Program-made: the position numbers and the translations under genes
Notes under the pieces: model-generated
Told to the model about the DNA's origin: nothing
Database searches by the model: none
What the model saw: the letters and a program-made list of their open reading frames with translations, nothing else
Assembly (NCBI GenBank): GCA_013204355.1
Contig: JABMOA010000034.1
Coordinates: 1-5,691 of the forward strand
From: Candidatus Woesearchaeota archaeon
GTDB taxonomy: Archaea > Nanobdellota > Nanobdellia > Woesearchaeales > GW2011-AR9
Direction of reading: 5' to 3'
Length of the DNA stretch: 5,691 nt
Shown: positions 1 through 5,012 of the stretch, in pieces
Layout of the letters: every line of letters starts with the position of its first letter
Position numbering within the stretch: the stretch's first letter is position 1

Positions 1-146
1 ACCCCAGTTTGCATCAATTTGAAACATCAATTGTTACAATTACTACTAAAACGCAACAAGTATATAAATGTTACGTTTTTGTATACTGGTTGTTGGAACC
101 TAGGGTTTTGTGTACTGGGATTAATCTATTAAATAAATATTTTATT

Positions 147-190
147 CAAACTAAGAACCAACAAGTCAATCACTCCAGGACCACCACCAG
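147..190 (-). repeat. Trailer repeat block a, copy 1
   Basis: This 44-base block matches 2814-2856. The best part is 164-190 against 2830-2856, where 23 of 27 bases are identical, including an unbroken AGTCAATCACT. The weaker match extends left to a shared CAAACTA. Read on the minus strand, both copies lie downstream of a stop codon, this one 71 bases past the acyltransferase stop. It is probably a dispersed intergenic repeat, possibly a transcript 3'-end element; a decayed gene fragment is the alternative. Confidence 0.6.
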
Positions 191-227
191 ACCCTGATTA
201 TTCCAAGAAATATTCCACGCTTCTTAA

Positions 228-247
228 CCACTGGTAAACACACCTAT
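228..247 (-). repeat. Trailer repeat block b, degenerate copy
   Basis: CCACTGGTAAACACACCTAT matches 2850-2869 at 15 of 20 positions and 2942-2961 at 13 of 20. On the minus strand the consensus is GTGTRTTYAC followed by NRTGG. It lies 13 bases after the acyltransferase stop codon. The copy at 2942-2961 lies 12 bases after the helicase stop, so position relative to the gene is conserved even though the genes are unrelated. Low individual similarity keeps confidence moderate. Confidence 0.45.
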
Positions 248-260
248 GCGATAAGCAGAT

Positions 261-1175
261 TTAATTTTCCTTTTTAAAAGTATAATATGCTTCAGATTCA
301 AAATTCCATAAATTTTTCCAACATTTTGCATCTCCAGTCAAAAAATCAATCTGGATTGCGCCAAGTTCAAACCCTTTTTTAATAGTCTCTAAAATCAATA
401 ATTTACCCAAATTGCGATATGTTAAATTATATCCACCATTCAATACATAAAATATATTGTTATGAAAAGCGCAAAATTCTACAGCTTCAACTTTCCCATC
501 AATTAAAACGGTAATCGGGTATAATAATTTTTTGAGATCAAGAACGTTGAAAAAATTTAAAACATCACCTGCAAATATAGGATCATTAAAATCAGATTCT
601 TCGCCAAAACGAGCTACATTAAATTTTACAAATTCATTGAAATTTTCTAAATTTCCTTGATTCACGGTATAATTCAACTTTTCTAAATTACGGAGATCAT
701 ACAATAAATTTTTTCGATGTTTTTTATTAAAACTATTCAAATAAATTTCTAGAGAAGAAGTTTTCTGACAATCAATAAAATACCGAAAATCAATTTGTTT
801 AAAGAAATCTTTAAGATTAGGATATTTCTGCGTGATTGCTTCCACACATTTTCCATTTAAATCATGCAAAGTGAGAGGCAAAGGGAACTTTTCAAAAACC
901 TCTTGAAAATAGTTTAAATCAAACCAAAAAACATTATTTTCTTGATAGCCTTCCCCAAAAAAACGATAAGATTTTTTTTCTTGATTGAACCATAATGGGA
1001 GAAGACCAATATCTTTTTTAGAATCATCTTCCAAAATTAAAAAATAAGGATCATATCTCTTAGAATCATAAAAAGAAGATATAACATCCCAATCATGCCA
1101 TAATAAAAGGTTAGGAGTATAATTATCCCATAACAACTTACATTTCGTAAGGTTCTGTTCCACTCGAAAATTCAT
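261..1175 (-). CDS. BioF2/CelD-type GNAT acyltransferase
   Basis: A 304-residue protein of the Acetyltransf_6 (BioF2/CelD/FemAB-like) group, which moves acyl or aminoacyl groups onto amines or sugars. Residues 1-130 resemble the N-terminal GNAT-like half, including the typical 'DIGLLPLW' strand (55-62). The family hallmark is KKHRKN at 151-156, continued by LLYDLRNLEKL. The C-terminal GNAT half has a strand plus 'IDGKVEAVEF', LTYRNLGKLL (251-260) and IDFLTGDAKCWKNLW (266-280), which matches the family's FDF-x-GD-x(3)-K-x-x-W signature. No signal peptide or membrane segment is seen, so it should be cytosolic. An in-frame ATG 66 bases upstream lies inside the preceding gene; the start at 1175 is preferred because it directly follows that gene's TAA and has GAGGT five bases upstream. 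The protein is rich in Asn, Phe and Lys and looks more AT-rich than its neighbours. Substrate unknown. Confidence 0.85.
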   Translation of the reverse strand: MNFRVEQNLTKCKLLWDNYTPNLLLWHDWDVISSFYDSKRYDPYFLILEDDSKKDIGLLPLWFNQEKKSYRFFGEGYQENNVFWFDLNYFQEVFEKFPLPLTLHDLNGKCVEAITQKYPNLKDFFKQIDFRYFIDCQKTSSLEIYLNSFNKKHRKNLLYDLRNLEKLNYTVNQGNLENFNEFVKFNVARFGEESDFNDPIFAGDVLNFFNVLDLKKLLYPITVLIDGKVEAVEFCAFHNNIFYVLNGGYNLTYRNLGKLLILETIKKGFELGAIQIDFLTGDAKCWKNLWNFESEAYYTFKKEN

Positions 1176-1176
1176 C

Positions 1177-2517
1177 TTAAACCTCACGCAAGTAACCCCA
1201 ATTATGGAGTCTATCACTATCTTCAACCCACCGATCACCAATATCAGTTCGGTAATACATGTAAGGGATCAAGATATTTTTGATCCTGTTATAAACTTGC
1301 TTTTGTGCTTCTCTCATCGTCTGACCAGTTCCTGTAACAATCAAAGCGACACCGGCACTTCCTGTCAGAACCCATTCGCCATTAACAATTTTAACATCTT
1401 CAATGTGAATACCACCAGCATCTTCATTTTTCTTCTTAAATACAATAGTACTATCCTTAGAATGTGATTGAAAAATTCGTTCATCACGGAATGGATAAGG
1501 TGGAACTACAATACGCACCCCAATCTGGAAACCATTTTTTGTTTTAAAATGCATGTGTATGCCATTTGCAAGATTATACATGAAATCAGAAATTGGCATT
1601 TGAATACCCTCCTGTTGAATACTAATTGTGGGATAACCAAACCTTGATGTAAATTCTAAAGGATAAATCCCATTCCCATTCACAATACAATTTAAATCCA
1701 TGTAACCAACAAACTTTTCTTTCCGAAAAGTCTCTTCCATTTTCTTTAATGTTGAATTAAAAAGACGGTTTGGTTCGCTCCAGAACATACTCGTTCCCAT
1801 TTCTCCTGTTGATGGACCTAAAGCTCCAGGAAATAATTTTTTATGTTCAAAATTTATGTTAATGGGATAGACAAATTCATTTCCATTAAAAAAAACACCG
1901 ACAGCAACTTCAACTCCTGTAATTCTTTTTTGTAATTGTAAAACAGGAATATCTTCAGCTCTTGTTTTAAGATAAGAATCTAATACTCTTATGACATCAG
2001 CACCATCATCTTCTTCACCAACAAAAAGGAGACCCTTCATATTTTGTGCTTCACCACTTGGTTTTATCACATATTTTGATGGATGTTGTTTAACATGAAC
2101 AATAGCATCAGCTAACGACTTAAATTCCTTGTAAGGTAGAATTGAGACTCCATGCCTTTTTAATTCTTCTTGGCCAAAAGAACGGTCATCTTCTAACATA
2201 TCTGTGTAAGGTGTACCCCCTACAACTTTCTTACCTTGTTCACGTAAATTTTGAGCAATAGTTCCTTGGCCTAAAACATCATCAAAAATGATAACATCAG
2301 CCCACTCTACATGTGACTCCCAATCATCTACCTTTGGAATAAACCCATCACCAATATCAGCTTCTTCTTTATTCTGGATAAAATATTTAACTTCCTGTCC
2401 TTCCTTGACCATTTGCCATGCAAGATCACTAATCAATGCATCATATGATATAAATAAAAATTTTCTAACGTTTTTAACTACTTTAACTTCTTTAACAGTA
2501 CCATTCTGGCTAACCAT
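1177..2517 (-). CDS. PurD-like ATP-grasp ligase, amide-forming
   Basis: A 446-residue ATP-grasp enzyme whose fold order follows PurD (phosphoribosylamine-glycine ligase): N-terminal Rossmann-like domain (17-100), linker helix with 'ELKRHGVSILPY' (118-129), ATP-grasp domain from YVIKPSGEA (149-157) through GPSTGEMGT (234-242), metal/ATP region LEFTSRFGYP (287-296), and C-terminal domain with VTGTGQTMREAQ (394-405) and YRTDIGDRW (422-430). These match PurD's VIKADGLA, GPNTGGMG, EFNARFGDPE, VTxxGxTxEEA and YRxDIGxR signatures. The N-terminal GxGGREH loop of true PurD is replaced by SYDALIS (24-30) before the retained LAW, so phosphoribosylamine binding is doubtful. By family it should activate a carboxylate as acyl phosphate with ATP and join it to an amine. 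No other purine gene is present; it is coupled to an acyltransferase. Expect a PurD paralog with another substrate; a divergent but true PurD remains possible. Confidence 0.8.
   Translation of the reverse strand: MVSQNGTVKEVKVVKNVRKFLFISYDALISDLAWQMVKEGQEVKYFIQNKEEADIGDGFIPKVDDWESHVEWADVIIFDDVLGQGTIAQNLREQGKKVVGGTPYTDMLEDDRSFGQEELKRHGVSILPYKEFKSLADAIVHVKQHPSKYVIKPSGEAQNMKGLLFVGEEDDGADVIRVLDSYLKTRAEDIPVLQLQKRITGVEVAVGVFFNGNEFVYPININFEHKKLFPGALGPSTGEMGTSMFWSEPNRLFNSTLKKMEETFRKEKFVGYMDLNCIVNGNGIYPLEFTSRFGYPTISIQQEGIQMPISDFMYNLANGIHMHFKTKNGFQIGVRIVVPPYPFRDERIFQSHSKDSTIVFKKKNEDAGGIHIEDVKIVNGEWVLTGSAGVALIVTGTGQTMREAQKQVYNRIKNILIPYMYYRTDIGDRWVEDSDRLHNWGYLREV
1181..1185 (-). promoter_or_regulatory. 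Ribosome binding site for the acyltransferase
   Basis: GAGGT on the minus strand, five bases before ATG at 1175, overlaps the last codons of the ATP-grasp gene. The stop TAA (1179-1177), one G, then ATG means a terminating ribosome can restart at once. This decides the start and argues for translational coupling. Confidence 0.75.
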
Positions 2518-2524
2518 GTGTAAT

Positions 2525-2532
2525 TCATCTCC
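2525..2532 (-). promoter_or_regulatory. Ribosome binding site for the ATP-grasp gene
   Basis: GGAGATGA on the minus strand, seven bases before ATG at 2517, matches the archaeal anti-Shine-Dalgarno (GGAGGTGA) at seven of eight positions. It supports 2517 as the start. Confidence 0.75.
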
Positions 2533-2575
2533 ATTGTGTAATTTATATGTTGTTTTTTATTCCTTATTTATTTCA

Positions 2576-2594
2576 TTTATATATAAACTTTTCA
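2576..2594 (-). promoter_or_regulatory. BRE/TATA promoter of the ligase-acyltransferase operon
   Basis: On the minus strand GAAAAG (2593-2588) is a good BRE, followed by TTTATATATAAA (2587-2576). Transcription should start near 2555, giving a leader of about 38 bases that contains the Shine-Dalgarno site. The TATA box is a perfect 12-bp palindrome, so it could also be read on the plus strand with a start near 2608, at the left end of the 2603-2788 element. The BRE is good only in the minus direction. A second, weaker ACATATAAAT lies at 2541-2550. Confidence 0.65.
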
Positions 2595-2639
2595 TTTTAT
2601 TCGGCTAATATGGAACCTTCTTTATTCTTTGTATTAGCG

Positions 2640-2667
2640 CCCCACGAGCAATCAAAGATTGCTGGGG
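2640..2667. repeat. Hairpin A inside the 186-base element
   Basis: AGCAATC (2647-2653) and GATTGCT (2657-2663) pair perfectly around an AAA loop. CCCC (2640-2643) can pair with the following G run (2664-2669), leaving ACG bulged. The same G run also supplies the outer stem of the next hairpin, so the two compete for some G residues. Confidence 0.6.
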
Positions 2668-2697
2668 GGTCCCAAAAAACTTTGTTTTTTGATACCC
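2667..2697 (+). repeat. Hairpin B (CAAAAA type), copy 1
   Basis: Outer stem GGGT (2667-2670) with ACCC (2694-2697), two-by-two internal loop CC/AT, inner stem CAAAAAAC (2673-2680) with GTTTTTTG (2684-2691), loop TTT. All pairs are perfect. The same design recurs at 5502-5530 and 5313-5353 with different stem bases, so pairing is conserved while sequence is not. The strand shown is the one on which the loop bases read YC on the 5' side and WT on the 3' side. Confidence 0.6.
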
Positions 2698-2709
2698 TGT
2701 CAAAGACGA

Positions 2710-2749
2710 GGCACACGAGAATATTTTTCTTATTCTCGTAATAGGTGCC
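2710..2749. repeat. Hairpin C inside the 186-base element
   Basis: GGCAC (2710-2714) pairs with GTGCC (2745-2749), then ACGAGAATA (2715-2723) pairs perfectly with TATTCTCGT (2731-2739) around a seven-base T-rich loop. AATAG (2740-2744) is bulged on the 3' side. GTGCC is repeated in tandem at 2750-2754 and offers a register shift of the outer stem. Confidence 0.6.
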
Positions 2750-2813
2750 GTGCCCTAATACAAAATTCTTGAGGGTTTCATATTAGCCATTTCATTCTTG
2801 TTAAGACCAAAAC

Positions 2814-2856
2814 CAAACTAGAAAAGAAGAGTCAATCACTTCGGGAACACCACCGG
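2814..2856 (-). repeat. Trailer repeat block a, copy 2
   Basis: Partner of 147-190: AGTCAATCACT is identical and the following 16 bases differ at four positions. It lies beyond block b in the helicase trailer, in the same order (stop codon, b, a) as after the acyltransferase gene. Confidence 0.6.
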
Positions 2857-2871
2857 TGAATACACCGGTAG
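2848..2871 (-). repeat. Trailer repeat block b, copy 2
   Basis: The 24 bases match 2940-2963 at 19 positions, sharing GTGAATACAC and GTAG. This copy has become a perfect hairpin: ACCGGTG (2852-2858) pairs with CACCGGT (2863-2869) around an AATA loop. It overlaps the end of block a. Confidence 0.65.
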
Positions 2872-2907
2872 CATGCTCGCTTCGCTCGGGTCCCTACGTT
2901 CGGACGT
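2870..2907. repeat. GC-rich palindrome block
   Basis: In an AT-rich setting this short stretch is GC-rich and built from palindromes: AGCATGCT (2870-2877), the CGAGC/GCTCG pair within GCTCGCTTCGCTCGG (2875-2889), and ACGT-TCGG-ACGT (2896-2907). It looks like a REP-type intergenic element. No protein is inferred from it. Confidence 0.5.
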
Positions 2908-2972
2908 TGCTATTTCCAAATTACGTTTTATTGGATGTGCACCATTCGTGAATACACAAGTAGAAATAGCAA
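2907..2972 (-). terminator. Long stem closing the helicase 3' trailer
   Basis: TTGCTATTTC (2907-2916) and GAAATAGCAA (2963-2972) pair perfectly over 10 bp; on the minus strand the stem begins one base after the helicase stop codon. The 46-base interior contains the block b copy at 2940-2963 and a small TGTG/CACA stem (2936-2939 with 2955-2958). No T tract follows, so a role in 3'-end formation or transcript stability is an inference from position; it may be only a repeat arm. Confidence 0.4.
2940..2963 (-). repeat. Trailer repeat block b, copy 1
   Basis: Direct repeat of 2848-2871 (19 of 24 bases), 92 bases apart start to start. Its gene-proximal edge is close to the helicase stop codon, matching the placement of 228-247 after the acyltransferase stop. 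Confidence 0.6.
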
Positions 2973-2973
2973 T

Positions 2974-4842
2974 TTATAAATTCCCAAAAAACTCACCAAT
3001 AACTTTCTTATAATCTCGTGTGACCATCAATCCAACTTTATCTGGGAAACAAGAATAATACTGATCCCATGCGAATCTTTCTTCTAAATACACAATCACA
3101 CCTTTATCAGTACCACTTCTAATACATCTTCCTGCAGATTGAAAGCATTTATTCATGGCTGGAAATGTGTACCCATAATCCCACCCTTTGTTATATTTCC
3201 CATCGTAATAAGAAATCGTTTCTTTAGTCATGAGATCAGGACGTGCAAGAGGTAATCCTACAACGACAACACCAATTAATAAATCGCCTGGAAAATCTAC
3301 ACCTTCTGCAAAATTTGCTCCTGTAACAGCAAGTAACGTACCACCCATCATGCGGGCTGATTTGAAATCTGCAATAAAACGATCTTTCTCTTCTTTTGTC
3401 ATTCCTTGTTTTTCAAAAAATAATTTTTTTGGTGTGGTAAAATACATACTAATTTGATCACGTAAATTATATGAGGGGAAAAAAAATGCGATGTTTCCAG
3501 GAACAAGATCATCTATCGCCATACAATGTTCTGCAATCTTTTTATACATTGCTTCTCCGCGAAGGTTGTATTTAGTACTAGTCTCAGGAACGATCATCAC
3601 ACGTTTATTTTCTGGTGGAAAAGGAGAAGGATATTCCTTTTCAATCCCATCTTTTACACCAAGCACATCCCGATACATAAACGTTGGTTTTAAAGTTCCT
3701 GACATTAAAACACCAGCGTGAACTCTTTTAAACACAACTGATGTGATGATTGATGGATCTAAACAAGCATACTTTAATTTGATAACAGGTTCTTGACGAC
3801 CATATTCTTCTGCAATAATTCTTGTATATCCTTCATCAGATCCTTTCCATTCTTCTAAAAATGCACCAATCCCCCCAAGAAAACTTTTCCTTTGATTTTT
3901 TCTAATTTCATCTGCTGCAAATTCTAATTCATTAATGAGTTCATCATAATCTGTAAATAATCTTATACTATCAGTAAAATGACTTTGACGTATTTTTTTT
4001 TCTTTGTCATAACTTTCAAATTTCGCTAACTTATTGAGAATGCCATTCACTTCTTGTAACTTAGGTATTAATCCTGGATATCCAAATTTCTTTGCTTCTT
4101 GAATTGCACTTTTAAGCATGTATGTCGTTAAATTGGAACTCATCATATCTGTAACGCGTGAAGGCAAATTATGGGCTTCATCTACAATTACAATGATATC
4201 TTCCATATCAATGTCAAGTTTGTTAAATAATGTTGCCTGTACGAATGGATTAAATAAATAATAATAATCACCAATAATTATTTTTGCATCTTTTGCATGT
4301 GCTAATGATATTTCATAACTACACATACGTTTTTCTTTAGCTAAAGAAATTAATTCTTCATTGTGAATTGGACCTAACCTTCCTAACTCTTTCAGGAAGA
4401 CTTTTGCTTCTACTTGTAGTGAGCTTTTATCTCTTACTTTATTATAAAATTCACATTCACCTTTTCCAACAATTGATTTACAATATTCATTAAACTCGTT
4501 TCCAAACAATCCTGCGACTTCCTGATTACACATCCATCGTTTCCCGATGAGATCTACACAAGAAAAATTGTTCCCTGTTTTATTTCTAATTTCTTTTAAT
4601 GTATCAATTGCAATTTTATGCTGTGTATGTCTATTGGTAAGAAAGAAAACAATTTTCTTATGTTCAATAGCATGCTGTAATGCAACTGAAAGAGCAGATG
4701 CTGTTTTTCCTAATCCTGTAGGTGCATGCGCTAATAAAATTTTTCCTTCATTTAATGCAACCTCTACATCTGCAATCATCTCTTTTTGCCCATCACGAAT
4801 TGTTTCATGCGGAAAGAACTCTAATACCTTTTCAGAAACCAT
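2974..4842 (-). CDS. XPD/Rad3-family Fe-S DNA helicase
   Basis: A 622-residue superfamily 2 helicase of the XPD/Rad3 group, which unwinds DNA 5' to 3' using ATP and an Fe-S cluster; archaeal members are linked to DNA repair. Visible elements in order: Q-motif-like RDGQ (16-19), Walker A HAPTGLGKT (39-47), motif Ia around FFLTNRHTQ (66-74), Fe-S cysteines C105, C121, C130 (in CEFY) and C174 (in CSYE), GDYYYLFNP (191-199), DEAH box (221-224), Arch domain about 235-370, motif III MSGTL (380-384), motif IV GNIAFFFPSY (449-458), motif V ANFAEGVDF (509-517), and motif VI QSAGRCIRSG (568-577) with both arginines. Length is normal and nothing is truncated. The ATG at 4842 is chosen because it precedes the Q motif by a family-typical distance; no strong Shine-Dalgarno site precedes it. 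It is transcribed divergently from a winged-helix gene. Confidence 0.93.
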   Translation of the reverse strand: MVSEKVLEFFPHETIRDGQKEMIADVEVALNEGKILLAHAPTGLGKTASALSVALQHAIEHKKIVFFLTNRHTQHKIAIDTLKEIRNKTGNNFSCVDLIGKRWMCNQEVAGLFGNEFNEYCKSIVGKGECEFYNKVRDKSSLQVEAKVFLKELGRLGPIHNEELISLAKEKRMCSYEISLAHAKDAKIIIGDYYYLFNPFVQATLFNKLDIDMEDIIVIVDEAHNLPSRVTDMMSSNLTTYMLKSAIQEAKKFGYPGLIPKLQEVNGILNKLAKFESYDKEKKIRQSHFTDSIRLFTDYDELINELEFAADEIRKNQRKSFLGGIGAFLEEWKGSDEGYTRIIAEEYGRQEPVIKLKYACLDPSIITSVVFKRVHAGVLMSGTLKPTFMYRDVLGVKDGIEKEYPSPFPPENKRVMIVPETSTKYNLRGEAMYKKIAEHCMAIDDLVPGNIAFFFPSYNLRDQISMYFTTPKKLFFEKQGMTKEEKDRFIADFKSARMMGGTLLAVTGANFAEGVDFPGDLLIGVVVVGLPLARPDLMTKETISYYDGKYNKGWDYGYTFPAMNKCFQSAGRCIRSGTDKGVIVYLEERFAWDQYYSCFPDKVGLMVTRDYKKVIGEFFGNL

Positions 4843-4865
4843 TATTTTTCTAGAATAACAATCAT
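4842..4865 (-). promoter_or_regulatory. Possible seven-codon leader ORF before the helicase
   Basis: On the minus strand ATG at 4865 opens MIVILEK and ends in a TAA that overlaps the helicase ATG as TAATG. The predicted transcription start from the TATA box at 4893-4887 falls near 4865, so the leader could be translated leaderless and hand ribosomes to the helicase start, which lacks a strong Shine-Dalgarno site. The ORF is very short and may be chance. Confidence 0.3.
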
Positions 4866-4886
4866 TTTTAAAGCTTTACATAGCCC

Positions 4887-4893
4887 TATATAA
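4887..4893 (-). promoter_or_regulatory. TATA box of the helicase gene
   Basis: TTATATA on the minus strand, preceded by TTTTAC rather than a strong BRE. The expected start is about 4863-4866, leaving a leader of some 20-25 bases before ATG at 4842. Confidence 0.6.
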
Positions 4894-4897
4894 GTAA

Positions 4898-4909
4898 AAG
4901 ATGCATCTT
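4898..4909. promoter_or_regulatory. 12-bp palindrome upstream of the helicase TATA box
   Basis: AAGATGCATCTT is a perfect palindrome four bases upstream of the helicase TATA box, overlapping the BRE position. This is where an archaeal regulator could block or assist TBP/TFB. The divergent winged-helix protein is a candidate binder by position only. Confidence 0.45.
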
Positions 4910-4912
4910 ACG

Positions 4913-4971
4913 AAATGTTTAAATACCTATTGCCTGTAAAATATGTATTACAATCAATAAATGTTTAAATA
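4913..4971. repeat. 13-bp direct repeat AAATGTTTAAATA
   Basis: Identical copies at 4913-4925 and 4959-4971, 46 bases apart, in the divergent promoter region; both are soon followed by CTATT. Each has a TTTAAA core. The right copy runs into TTTAAATATA (4964-4973), which fits as TATA box for the winged-helix gene; the left copy could be a second promoter or an operator. Confidence 0.6.
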
Positions 4972-4973
4972 TA
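4964..4973 (+). promoter_or_regulatory. TATA box of the winged-helix gene
   Basis: TTTAAATATA on the plus strand predicts a transcription start near 4995, about 30 bases before the TTG start and upstream of the GGGGGTG ribosome binding site. Confidence 0.5.
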
Positions 4974-4982
4974 ACTATTTTA

Positions 4983-4997
4983 CCCTAGAGTTTAGGG
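4983..4997. promoter_or_regulatory. Dyad at the winged-helix transcription start
   Basis: CCCTA (4983-4987) and TAGGG (4993-4997) form an inverted repeat with a five-base centre. It lies between the predicted TATA box and transcription start, a classic place for a repressor to exclude RNA polymerase, so autoregulation is a reasonable inference. Confidence 0.4.
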
Positions 4998-5012
4998 GAA
5001 AGTAGTGTTTTT

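Larger units (their letters stand above)
1..260. other. Gene-free 3' trailer of the acyltransferase gene
   Basis: No convincing gene is seen. The open frame from about position 9 on the plus strand needs a TTG start, has no Shine-Dalgarno site and gives a low-complexity peptide. The stretch holds a 13-base direct repeat (77-89 and 106-118, 12 of 13 identical, TTTTGTRTACTGG) and two blocks that resemble sequence found downstream of the helicase gene (147-190 and 228-247, listed separately). Competing short stems are possible at 53-90, for example AAAACG at 51-56 with CGTTTT. No clear terminator T tract for the minus-strand operon is visible. Confidence 0.6.
2603..2788. mobile_element. MITE-like inverted-repeat element or structured RNA
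   Basis: The ends pair over 18 bases: 2603-2620 (GGCTAATATGGAACCTTC) with 2771-2788, with two non-Watson-Crick positions that are both G-T on the plus strand (2613/2778 and 2618/2773). After a small internal loop a second perfect 10-bp stem follows, 2628-2637 (TTTGTATTAG) with 2755-2764. Inside sit three hairpins, listed separately, and a small GTC-AAA-GAC at 2699-2707. Immediately outside the ends lie ATTTTATTC (2594-2602) and ATTTCATTC (2789-2797), identical at eight of nine positions, as expected of a target-site duplication. No transposase is in the window, so a non-autonomous element is inferred. A multi-branched non-coding RNA or bidirectional terminator is the alternative reading of the same fold. 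Confidence 0.5.
2594..2797. repeat. 9-bp direct repeat flanking the 2603-2788 element
   Basis: ATTTTATTC (2594-2602) directly abuts the left terminus and ATTTCATTC (2789-2797) directly abuts the right terminus, with one mismatch. The exact abutment to both ends of the inverted repeat is what makes this worth listing. The sequence is AT-rich, so chance similarity cannot be dismissed. Confidence 0.4.
2518..2973. other. Repeat-packed intergenic region of 456 bases
   Basis: No protein gene is supported here. From right to left on the minus strand it holds the helicase 3' trailer with a closing inverted repeat (2907-2972), a GC-rich palindrome block (2848-2907), a repeat shared with 147-190, a 186-base inverted-repeat element (2603-2788), and the operon promoter. 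The helicase reading frame stays open for 45 codons after its TAA, to a TGA at about 2838; this is judged a by-product of the repeats. Confidence 0.6.

Noticed and set aside
9..197. Open frame on the plus strand (62 codons)
   Set aside because: TTG start without a ribosome binding site, low-complexity product, and it crosses the repeat block at 147-190.
1176..1241. Longer acyltransferase starting at 1241
   Set aside because: The extra 22 residues overlap the end of the ATP-grasp gene in another frame and do not resemble the family; the start at 1175 has a Shine-Dalgarno site and follows the stop directly.
2628..2764. tRNA or known small RNA
   Set aside because: No cloverleaf with T-arm and anticodon arm of the right sizes, and no box C/D or H/ACA pattern that I could support.
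2603..2788. Integron attC-like site
   Set aside because: The termini do not carry the GTTRRRY / RYYYAAC core sites and no integrase is present, although the long imperfect palindrome superficially fits.
2838..2973. Protein-coding extension or small gene in the helicase trailer (minus strand)
   Set aside because: The 45 open codons follow a stop, have no start signal and are made of palindromes and direct repeats; a similar repeat after the acyltransferase is read in a different frame.
3230..3721. Plus-strand open frames across the helicase gene
   Set aside because: They are antisense shadows of a strongly conserved helicase and have no features of their own.
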